From contig NC_089563.1 of the NCBI RefSeq assembly GCF_040115645.1, forward strand, positions 620,001-684,000: DNA of 64,000 nt, read 5' to 3'. The stretch's first letter is position 1. Every line of letters begins with the position of its first letter. Origin of the DNA: Euwallacea fornicatus (lineage: Eukaryota; Arthropoda; Insecta; Coleoptera; Curculionidae). The translations under genes and the position numbers were made by a program. A model generated the notes under the pieces. It did not search any database. It was not told where the DNA came from and was given only the letters and a program-made list of their open reading frames with translations. Positions 35,601-47,600 of this stretch are shown here, in pieces.

Positions 35601-38600
35601 ACTTGTTTATTGTTAGTTTTTTTTTGCTACTTCCACTACTATAAACAAGATAGTCAGTGTTATTTTGGTGTTTTACTCTCTAAAGTGAAAGAATTTAGTT
35701 TTGCGTCCCAAAAATCAGATTATACCTCAGTTTTGAAAATTTTTCAAATGCCTAATTACACTAATCAAGAAATGGCCAATATGGTTTTTGTTTACGGCCT
35801 TGCTGATGGTAAGTGTTTGGCAGCGAGGCGCATTTACATGGAAAGGTTTCCAAACCACCAAGCTCCCAACCACCAAACCTTTAAAAACCTCTTTCAACGT
35901 CTTTGTGACATTTCAACACCCTGTATCTTGGAAACAAGGCATTTGTGGACATATGTTCATTAGGCATTTTTGACTCAAAATCAGTCGAGGATTACGCCTT
36001 TAAATTTTTTACACGTAGTTAGGAAACACCCTGTATATTACGAGTAGAACAAAAACTTTTGGTTCTGCACCCGAAATTGAAAGATTTTCAACATTGTAAT
36101 GTACTTGTAAATTTCAGACCTTTCACAATTTTTTTGCACATTCCAACACTTCCTTTTTTCTATACAAAAACATTCATTTTACCAAATAACGGAACCGAGA
36201 ATGTAACTGTTTAGTCGGAATTGTCACCTCTAACAAAATGTTTATTCGTAAATATTTACCTCATGTTATTTTCAACTGAAGGACTATTCTACTTTGAACA
36301 TAATATTTACACGTTTCAGTTTATGGATGGAAAATCAGACTTGAAGGTCCCGAGTACCATAGTAGAAAGAACCTTACTTACACAATGCACAAAACTAAGT
36401 TAATATTTAAAAAAATTAATGTAAAAAAAAATGCTTTATTGCATTCTATAGTCAAATGACTTTGAATTTGTCGCTTTATTTAAAAATCCATATAAATTGT
36501 TGCGAAGTTAAGCCATAGATTCAATGGCGGATCGGCACGACTGCGGTTAATAGGTGTTTAATGGAGCATGGGGCCAGGATGTCTGATGATTAATAAAAGT
36601 TTCTAGACGCGTAACCAGCTGGCCAAATTAAAAAGGCACGTCTCCTATTGATCGTAACCAATCAAGGTTGACGCTCCTGTGCAAATTGTTAACGATATAT
36701 TTAACAATAATAACTCAGACACTCCCACTAGCAGTTTTGTACAGATAAAAAAAAACAACTTTCAGTATTAATTATAGTGATTAAAGAACGAACACCCTCC
36801 AGGTATTGAATTTTTCCGGAGTAAAGTGAAATAAAAAGGGATGAGTTCCTATATAAAGTGTCATAACGTCAAGAGGATATAATAGACTTGGCAGGGTCTA
36901 ACGAGAAAATCAATTTTTCGAGGAAACAGGTGGTCTTTAGATAGATTATCCCTCCACACCCTTTATAAGGGTGAAAGACCGGCTCACCTTTTCGACCATG
37001 ATCCGGGATTATTTAGATAAAGAAAAAAAAAGAAGAAACACTGCTATAATCCTGATGTGATCGGAAACGATAATAATTGTTAAAACCCACTCAATAACAA
37101 TAATTAATGTTAACAACAAATGTTTCATATGAAACACCAGCACAATGATGCTTTGTTTTCATGGGAGTAATCGTCACTTTATATTCATAGTTTCGTTAGT
37201 CGATAAGTCGGATAATACGTTTAAAGAGAGATTGTAAAGATTGCCCGCTGTTGGCGACCTCGAAGCCAATCTGCTGTTAATAATTTGTTACTTACTATCT
37301 GGACCATTTTTGTCGATAGATTCAATAGTTCAATCATCGTTTCCGCAAGATTAGAACTCGCAATGAAGTTTTTGAAAGTAGCATAATATGCCAAGTTTGC
37401 AAAACAAGTCCAGCTATCGCAAATTGTATTTCGAAATTGTGATATTTATGGTTTCTGAAGAATTGATTCAAAATGTGCTGCATGCGGAAATGCGGTATTT
37501 TTCAAAGAAACTTTCGTTGCATCTAGCCTAAAGGAGAGATCGCCCATAGTATAGTCCACAAAATTATTTCTCTCTCTTTTTCTCGACCGGATGAATCAAG
37601 GTAATATTCATCCAGGATTTCCAAAACATACGTGTAGTCATTAATTCCGAACGAACGAAACAGACTCAAAGAGTCAGACAAAATTAAGTAAAAGGAGTAC
37701 TCAGACAGCCGAATATTGGATCTTGGCACTAATTTTAATCTCTCTGCTGGGGACATTTCACGATATTTTGTTTGTTTTGCCATCATATTGCATTCTCTTA
37801 ATAAGTGAACATTTGGCGCGATGAAACGTGAGAGATAATTTTAGATACTTAATTTTGTATTTCTGTAATGCAACATGAAGACAATGAATATTTGGCTCCA
37901 GTTTCATTCATTACTCGTCGTGGCGATCTTCAGTTTTTTTTTTCTTAATGTTAGAATCAAAAGCTCTTTCTTCTATGAAACACAAGTAAGGATCACTTAC
38001 TTATGCCCCCTTTCAATTAAGTGTAAATAGGTTGAAACTTAAGAAGTATGGGGGGGTTTCCCATTATGACGTATGACGTATGGCTTTTGTATTTAATTGA
38101 GTTTAAGGTTTCACGTCTGCTTTAAAATCACGTACTATTAGTGTTTAGTGTTTTTAAATTGTCAAGCGATCATGCGGGTATGAAAAAGTGCGCGAGGCAA
38201 GGACAACGAATGTTGTCTGAAAGTTCTGTGCTTAGATAAACAATTTTCGTTGGTTTTTACACACAAATTTCTTAAAATATCTGTCAATATAAGGGCAAGG
38301 GGTTTTCGCTCTTATTCAGTATGAGAAAAAGAACCTTTACCCACTTGTTCAGCAACCACAAAATCACATGCTGCATCGTCTGATGCACCTGTTCTGGCCT
38401 AGTGACCATCAGGCGAACCCGCACCAGACAATGCATGGTTTTTGCTGCATTTTCCTAAAATTAATTCCCTGAAAGTTAATTACACTCAGTTATTTATAAT
38501 TTCACACTTCCCTCTAATAATTTATATTTCCTTTATTGCCAACAGTTGATAAAAAATATTAAGTCCCAGACGCAGTGGCCGTTGCTATCGTCAAAAGCGA

Positions 38601-41600
38601 TTAATTTTTAGTAGCTTTCATGGACCCAATGGCTAACTGCGGGAAAATGCGTAATGTTCGATGAGTCGATAATATATTGATCGACAATATTCAATCGTTA
38701 TTTATATTCCAATTTGTTTACCGTCGTTTCATCCATGTCATCGCAACCATTACGGTTTATTTAGCCGGTTCATGACCTTTTTTCTTCGGCTTTTAAAATT
38801 GAATCTCGTATTTCACTCGTTGAGTACATCGAATAGTGTTTAGGAGCTGAGAAATTCGGCACTCTAAACAGACTCTTTGTTTAAACGTGTGTTGGAATAT
38901 CGGGGTGGTAATTTTACGAGGGATGCAGGCTTGTTTGGGTATGCATGATGGTGTGAACATGTTGAATTTTTAGCTGTTTTCCAGGAAATATAACCTAAGA
39001 ATGAAGTATACGACAATTTTGCTGTTAAAATTTTTACTAAAATATCAAAAACATGTGTCCAAAATATGAGAATCGTCCGTTGTTTCAACTTGATCAATGT
39101 TATTAGTTTTAGTTGGAAATAGTAGTATCTTTAACTTTTTAAATGGATTTTTTAACTTGTACCTCGGTCCTTGACCTCGAAAATTATGCATTCACTTATC
39201 CAATATCTGATAAATTATTGAATGTGTAGTGGGAAACCAACACTAACAGAAAATATTTGCTGATTTTTCTATGGGTGTCTTCATCAGCATTCAATTCTCA
39301 TCTAAAAATTGATGTAAACATTCTTTAGTATTCAAAACTTTGAAATATTAGGACACCCTTTATATACTAAGAGTGTTGCATCGTCGGACCTACCATAAGA
39401 GAACCCATGTAAATTTCAATTTCATTTAATATTATCTTCCCTCTTCATTTAATAGCAAAATTGTATTAGATTTCTTTTTAGGCTTTTTGATGAGGAATTT
39501 GTACGTAAAATATAAAAATCATTTATGAGATATTTTACAAGTTTTTCTAACATCTGCAAACTTATAATTCTGCCCTGATATTTTCCTCGAGTAAATCACC
39601 AGCAACCGTCACCTTATTATTTACTGTGATATTATGTAAAAGAGTGTTGTTAAAAAGATTCAAACTTTATTAAAGTTTGTTAAAAAGTATCCCACACAGC
39701 AGCAGAGAAAATAAACGTGATTAAATGGTACTACATTGGAAACCGTTGGGATTATTTGAACATTTACTAACTTAGAAATAGAATTAGAAATGTTTATTTA
39801 TTGTTTGCTAACACTATTAAATAATATTTCCATTTTTTTTTTGCTGTTTGTTTAATTGAGGGAGATATCAGAGCAGTATTATAAGTTTGCAGGTTTTAGA
39901 ATGGTTTTTCAAAATATCTCGCAAATGATGCGAAGACCATTTTTCATTTTTTATGTATAAGTCTCCCCTAAAATGACATTCAAACAAATACTGCAGTTTT
40001 GCCCTTAAATGAATCAGGAAGATAATATTAAATGGTATTGAAAGTTACATGGGTTTTCCTATGGTCGGTCTGGCGATAACACCTGTATATACAGGGTCTT
40101 CGATTTATCATGCACATGCGATTTTCACGAAAACTAAGAATTTAACAAAAAAATGTTTCAAATAAAGTTTGTTTGGGATAAAGGAACGCTTCTTTTGACA
40201 TTTTTTTTTCAAAAAAACTGTCATTTAGAAGGCCTTCCATTCGCATTTTTTCTAATGGAAACCCTAGATTTTTTTGACAAAAATGGATACATCACTAAAA
40301 ACTGAAAAACATTTGTTTGAAAAATTTTTCGATTCAACGCTTTTTTAGATAGTTTATTCAAAAAAATAATCGAAAATTAAGTAAAGCGTGGAACAACATA
40401 AAAGTTTTCTAATCCAATAAATAAAGACGTGAAAAATAAAATACATAGTACCAGTGTTCCTTCAAGTTTGCACGTGTCGTTTCCTTTAAATTATCATCAT
40501 GATTTCTTTTTTAACATTTAGTGAAATACTGAACAATAACTTAGATAAAAATGGGCCCTGGCGTTCGTTGCACGGCAGAGTAAAGAGTGGCAATCTTAAC
40601 ATTATGAAAAGAGGGAAAATCACTAAGAGAAATTGCAAGATTTATTAGGTGCTAAAAAAAAATTATTGAAAATGCTATAAGAAAACTACCAAATGAGGAA
40701 AGTGGAGCGAGGAGAAAAATAAGTCCTTATACAGACAGGCAAATTGTTCGAGTCTCCAAAAAAGATCCCTTCAAGACGTTTATCAGTATTAAAACTGAAT
40801 TAGGTTTGGAAATAAGTACAAGAACTATTCGAAGAAGGCTTCAGACAAATATTTTACACGGCGGAATAGCCAGAAAAGTTCCTTTGTTATCTTCTACGAA
40901 CATTAAGCAGCATTTAAAATTCGCCCGAAATCATTTGAATCGGGATGATGAAGAAGGAATAAAAAATGGCGTTATATTTTACGGAGCGATGAAACAAAAA
41001 TAAATCTAATGCGATCTGATGGAAGACACTAAGTCAGAAGATCATGCAACCAGGAATTATTACCAAAACACCATTAAAACAGTTAATATGAAGGTGATAA
41101 TATAAAACTTTGGGGAACCTTTTCATAGTATGGTCTAGGACCAACTAACCGGATTAAAGAAACCATGGATCAACATGAATATGTCCACGCTCTTCGAGAT
41201 ATTGTGTTGCCTTTTGCAGAGGAGAACATGACACTAATATGGAAGTACCAACAAGACAACGATCCGAAGCATACGTCTAGGAGAGTGAAAATATTTTTAA
41301 ATGATAATAATGTGGACTTATTACTTTGGCCCTCCCAATCGCCGGACCTTAATCCTATTGAGAACTTATGGACTGTCCTCAAGAATAGTGTTGGCAAACA
41401 TAAAACGAAAACAAGGACGAACTCTGGAGGTAATCAAGACAGAATGGGAAGCAATACCACTAGACGTGCGTTAAAGTTTTGTAAGATCTATGCCTGAACA
41501 CGCGTCGAAGTTATTAAACATAATGATCATACAAAAAAATTAAGAGTTTAAAGAGAGTTTATGTGTTACTTAATAATTTTGAAACTGCAAAATATTATTA

Positions 41601-44600
41601 ATTATGCCTCTATCTTCGGTTGGCTCTATTTTTATGATCATGTGTTGATTTGTTCCATTTATTTGTTAAATATTATGTTTATGCAATTTTTAAAAATTAA
41701 GTCTGTTATTGAAGTTTTCTTTCCTTATTATATATCTACAATATACAATTAGTATACTAATTCGGTGTGATATTAAAACTTTATTTCCCAAGGAATAATT
41801 TCTTTGAACTGGCTCTGTTTCAATGGCCATTACTGTATATATGTATATGCCTTTGTCTAACTCATTATTGTACCTTTTAAACTGCACCATACCTATGTGA
41901 AGCTTTTGTCGAAAAATTACGAATGGGACAAATAAGGACTTACGTTGAAAATAGTGTATAATATGGAAGGGATGACCAAAACGGTCTTACCCATGGGTTA
42001 TTCAGTAGCGATTGAAAAGTTTAGTTCACTGACATTACTAACAGTAGGGAATCGATTTCTTTTTCCACAATAAAATTTTATAGACATTTTATTAACTTTT
42101 TTAATTATAATACGTTTAAAATTTAATATAACCATCGAAACTCGTAAATTAAACCTGTTTATTCATTCGAAGAACTTAGGTTGCTTGTTAACACTTGTTT
42201 CCTTGCATAATGGTTATGTATGTATACAATGATTTAAATTACCGCTTATTCTCGAGAAGAACAATAACGTCCACAAGCGTTACCCAGTTCTTGGCCCGCA
42301 TGAAGAGGTCTTTGAGTTACGAGCTTTATACCAAATTTTCTTAAATTTTGGGCATATTGGGGATTAAACGAAGACATTTGATTATGAAAAATGGCAAAAG
42401 TTTAATTATCTACTGCCAGGTATACCATCGAATCAAAATTCTAATTATGTCATTTGGCAGGCGTGGAAAAATGACGTCATTTTAAAAATACCTTCTCAAA
42501 TAAGGGCAGGGGAAAATAAAAACGATTTTGCAAATCTTCGATTTTTGTCGAATATCCCCGGAACTTCTAAAACTTCTTTTACTCTCAAAAGCGCATTACG
42601 TTAATTGATTTGTCTTGTGGTTTCCGGATGGTAAGATTTGGATCCGGACCAACCCGTACGGTTTATCGGCGATTATATCTCGCACGATTCTAAATCCCCG
42701 AGGGCGTCATATGATCACTAACTATTTAGTAGCTATTTATATTTAGCAGGTATGTTATTCGTCTTATTCCGGTTCACGATAGTTAGTGATCAGAAAACAA
42801 GAAGGATTCTACGGATAAGAACCAACTGCGGTCGTAATTATTCGTTCATCTGACTTTTAATGCAATTGTACTGTATTATCTTTAGACCACATAAACCATA
42901 TAACCAATTTACCTTGGTATTTGTTTCATTCAAATTTTTATGGAATAAGCCTGCACCTGTAAGTTCAACTGCATTGTCCTATTATAAGGGCAATTGCCAT
43001 ACAGTACACTAATTCCTCTCTGTACTGATATTGCGAATCACCCAAGGAAATGATCTAAATTCGAATCCAATTATAACATCCGGAACGAAATTGGTTCAAT
43101 GCTGACGTGCCATTATAGATATCTGTTTGCAGCGGTTCTATTTCATGCACGGACGCTTACGATTTATTACGATTAGCAGTGTAGATTTCAAGTGTTTGAA
43201 ATTTTTTGATGGTTTTTTAAGTGCAGATGCCGGAAATCCATTCCGGGTGAGTCAACGATTCAAGACAATGAACAGAAAAATGAATTGCAGCAAACCACAA
43301 TTTATTTTCATTTCTGTCATTAATATAATTTTTAAATTATTTGCACTGAAATGCAATATGCTAAGTCGCGATTGATCATTGTGCTAGTCATGTTACAATT
43401 CTTGCAAAATCCTTTCGCGTGACTTACGTATCGCGGTGTGCCCAAAAAGAAACACTACGTACAGTGAGTCTCATGAGTATTCGTACCCTATTGATACCAG
43501 ATTTAAAAATAAAAATACTTTTTTATAAGTAATTTTCAACATTTTTTTTTTAGTAGAAATGTTTTATGGGCGTGTAAAAAGCCCAATTCCCATAAACTTT
43601 ATTGAAGATAAACAGTATTATTAACAAAATATAATTTTAAGTATAATAAGAAAATCAGTACCTACTTAAAATAATAAAAAATCTACTCGAAAACAGACAA
43701 TTGGAAGTACGCATTAACAACACTCTCTCCTTTCCTTTTTCTCCCGAACAAGGGCTTCCACAAGGATCGCCACTCTCCCCCCTTCTTTATAACGTCTATT
43801 GCCATGACATATACAACCACAATCGGCTAGACAAAAAGCACATCGACAAAACTGCATACATACTACAATACGCGGACAATACGGCATTGATTGCACACGA
43901 CAAAACTACCGCGAAAGCCGTAGCAAAACTACAAACACTAACGGACAACACTATGGCGTGGTTCTACAAATGGCGACTAATACCGAACGCCACTAAAAAC
44001 CAATTGATAATACCAAATTATCAAATTAAAGACAACTCACCGGCAATAATGACGGACGGTCACAGGACGGAACCAAGACACTACATAAAATATTTGGGAA
44101 TAACAATAGACAATAAGCTGAAATTTACGAAACACATACAAAATGCGAGGACTGAAATTATAAAAAGGACAAAGCACTTTAGAGCACTCACATACAAGAA
44201 CAAGGGAATCAGTACCAGAACAGCAACCAAAATATATAAAGCCATTTGTAGGCCGCTGCTTGACTACGGACACATTCTCAGAGCAAACGCTACCGACAAA
44301 ACCAGAAAGCATATACAGATCACGGAACAAATAGCACTTAGACTGATCACCAAGATAAGAAATCCCTCAAACCCCTTACACAACCCATCCAACGAACTCC
44401 TCTATGAACGGACACGGATGACAAGAATAACGGAAAGACTCAGACAATTACAGACCAAATGGAAAAACAATCCCCACAACTGGAACATACTGAACCCACT
44501 GTGCCTAACAAGACCAAACAGACAATCCCGCTATCTTTTCCCAGCTGCCTCCTTGTTAGAACATCTAACCTAACACCACCCTTCTTTTTATTTTCCTTTT

Positions 44601-47600
44601 TTTTATTGTTAATTATTACATCTCTATCAAATGTACACACACAGGCGGAAAGACCAATCGGTCGATAGCCTATTTCTTGAGAAATAAAGATCGGTTATAT
44701 ATATATATATAAGAAAATCACACCCACGAGAGTATTCGTACCTACTAAAACTATACTAAAAGATCAGTTTATTTTCTATTATTTAATATTTTGTTGGGAT
44801 TTTATAATACTTTTAAGCCGATTAGGCATACCACTAACTAATTTTTTCGTATATGTTGGTTCAATTTTATTCCAAATATCCAAAAGTTTTACTTTTAATG
44901 TTTTTTTGCTATCAATTTCGTAGTTTTTTAATCTTCTTTTCATTTCTGACCATAAATGTTCTATAGGATTGATATCGGGACTTTGGGGTGGTGTTGCCAA
45001 GGTATGTGGCGTATTATATAAGATCCATTCTTTCACAATACGAGCCGTGTGTTTTGGATCATTACCTTGCTGGAAATAATAGTTATGTTGTAACTCTAAT
45101 TTTGTAGCACTTGATGCCAAGTGATTCCGTAAAATATTTAGGTAATATGTTTTGTCCATGATTCCTTCAATAAAAACCAAATCACCAACACCATTTGCGG
45201 ACATACAACCCCACACCATGACGGAACCACCTCCATGCTTTACGGTTCCTTTTAAATTTTTTAATTCGTTCTCTGAATTTGATTTTCTCCACACCATTGC
45301 TCTTCCATCTGAATTGAACAAATTGAATTTACTTTCGTCAGTGAAAATTACTTGTTCCCAAAAATTAATATCCTTGTCGACATATTTTTTTGCAAATTCT
45401 AAACGTTTCATTCGATTCTTTTCATTAATAAATGGCTTCTTTCTGGCAACTCTCCCATTGCAGTCGTTCCTTCTCAAAATTCTTCTACATGTTTCTGCTG
45501 ATACTTCTTTTTTGAAGTATTTTAAGACGAATGCTGCTAACTTGGGTCCACTAATTTGTGGATTCTTCTTTATTTCCTTAATAACTGCTTTTTCCTCGTA
45601 AGGAGTAAGTTTCTTCGGGCCTCCTTTACGTTGTTTATTGCAAATATCTCCACTTGACTTGATGTTTTTTTATAACATATTGTACCGTAGATTTACTTCT
45701 GCCCACTAAATTTGCAATTTCTAAATAACTTTTACTTTCAGTGTGCCATTTAAGAATTAACTTCCTATCACTTAATGAAACTTCACTACTTTTTCTCCCC
45801 ATTTTCACTAGTATCTCCTAAAGACTAACAAATCGATATGTCTATATTGGTAATCGTTCGTATTATGCCGCAAACAAGTTAAGACAGGCTAAATTTCTTA
45901 TCATCTTGATTTAACCCATAACAGACAGTTGCAGTACGACTACTCTTGTGAGACTCATTTTATTCTTATTTCCTTAAAATTACGTTTTCGCCATATAAAT
46001 ATTTGAATTTGCAAGAAAATACATATGAGTTTAAAAGCCCTTTAATTGGAAAATAGATTTGTGATGGTACCAGTTTCAAATCGTTCATTGTAAATTAATA
46101 ACAGCAATTTAAAATAGAGAAGCAATAGAGTACGAATACTCATGAGACTAATTGTATATTATTATCCGATGTGTTGTATTTTCTCCATTCCCATTTCTAC
46201 TATTTATGGGTTTCCCCAAAAAGAACAAAACGATAATTAATAATCGCCCAAGGTTATCATTTTGCAAAATCTCAAATTTCACTTTTATTCCTACAGACAA
46301 TGCGGCAAAACTGCTAATACTGGCATTTAAAGTAGGTTAATCATAGCGGCGTATAAATTGGAGTTAAACGAGCAGTAAGCATGAATAATATAAATATTCA
46401 TAATTTTATTCTGGCGCTTGGCTTTTTGTTATAAACGGCCATAACTTGCCTCACGAGAAAACTTGATTTCGATAAGTCACCAGGCCATGTTGAAGCTACG
46501 TAATCTGGTTTGAGCAAGCTAAATTGTCTGTGGATTTTAAGTGCGTCAGTTGCTAAGGAAATTTATGCAATGTTTAGAATTGTTTCCAGGTTTGTAGATT
46601 AGATTAGATTAGATAGATGAAACTACATGTTACAATAAGGAACTGCTGTTGCAAGGTGAGAAGGTAGAATAGAGGTTGCATACGATCATAGGGAGCACTA
46701 TGGTCTGTCATGTTGAGCAATTAAGCATTGAATTAATTTCGTCGATTGGCAAACTGCAAGTGTTCGCTAGAAATCCATTTCAATTGACTATCTGTTCGAA
46801 TCCAACTCTATCATGTAGTTTGCTAGGGTTAAATTTATGAAAAATGTTAATTAAAGATATTAAATTGTTAAGTGTTTCCTATAGCTGTAAAATAAATTGA
46901 AGAACTTTAACGGAAGTCTCCCTTCTTGGAACGAACATCGCCAGTTGAAATAGAAAGTCACATTGCTTGGCTGACAAATCACCACGTTCGTATAACCGTA
47001 GATGAAGATTGTTCTGCGAACCTTAATACAATTAAAAAATATATTTCTTCATGTCGTCAGTTAATAGGATAGACCTCTAATATGTTTCAAAATAATTACT
47101 CATTCGTAATCGAAATGGATTCCAATTTCCTGAAATTAATTGTGATGATTCGTAACTAGATTAAAAATTGTAATATACCAACATATTTTTTTGTTAAGAA
47201 CGAGTAGCATTTTCAAATTTAGACGAGGAAATTGGCATTAGTTCAGCTAAGTTTTAACTAGAGAGAATCTTACATAATTGCGTATGGTATTGTATACCAT
47301 ATTACGTTTCAATAGGAACCTATTTATAGTGGAGTTGTTGACCTTTTCTGTTATAACAGTCAATAGCCAAAACGAATTCGAAAAATATAGCAAACCCTGA
47401 ACTATTTTCCAGATCTATTGATAAACTTCAGATACCATGTTAGTGAAGTTCAAAATTTTAATTTCTATGGTATTTCGTTGAATATCTAAGAGGCTAGGTC
47501 TTGCCAATTCATATAGTAATATTTTCTTCATTTGGATACGTACAACTACTAACAATAAACAAATGGAGGAAATCCCAGGAATTAGGTAGGTTTATCTGTA

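Larger units (their letters stand above)
43648..44720. repeat. 10-bp target-site duplication around the LINE
   Basis: AAGAAAATCA occurs at 43648-43657 and again at 44711-44720, exactly flanking the LINE. Removing the LINE and one copy restores continuous Tc1-like element sequence. Confidence 0.75.
43462..46154 (-). mobile_element. Tc1-like element with IR/DR ends, interrupted by a LINE
   Basis: Outer ends CAGTGAGTCTCATGAGTATT (43462) and its inverted partner (46129-46154) are flanked by TA on both sides, the expected target duplication. A second, weaker copy of the end lies about 196-198 bp inside each outer end: GAGAGTATTCGTACC at about 44730 on the left (discounting the LINE) and, inverted, AGTACGACTACTCTTGTGAG at 45933-45958 on the right. 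This is the IR/DR layout of some Tc1 elements. Without the 1.06-kb LINE insertion the unit is about 1.63 kb. It carries a nearly intact transposase on the minus strand. Confidence 0.8.

Noticed and set aside
37523..37786. 87-codon minus-strand open frame beginning MMAKQTKYREMSPAERLKL
   Set aside because: Composition looks protein-like, but there is no known motif, no splice context and no neighbouring exon; it lies inside the long ADAM intron.
45152..45601. 149-codon plus-strand open frame
   Set aside because: Antisense shadow of the Tc1-like transposase on the minus strand.
46596..46615. Short GATTA repeat as a possible interstitial telomere tract
   Set aside because: The unit is not the insect TTAGG repeat and only about three copies are present.
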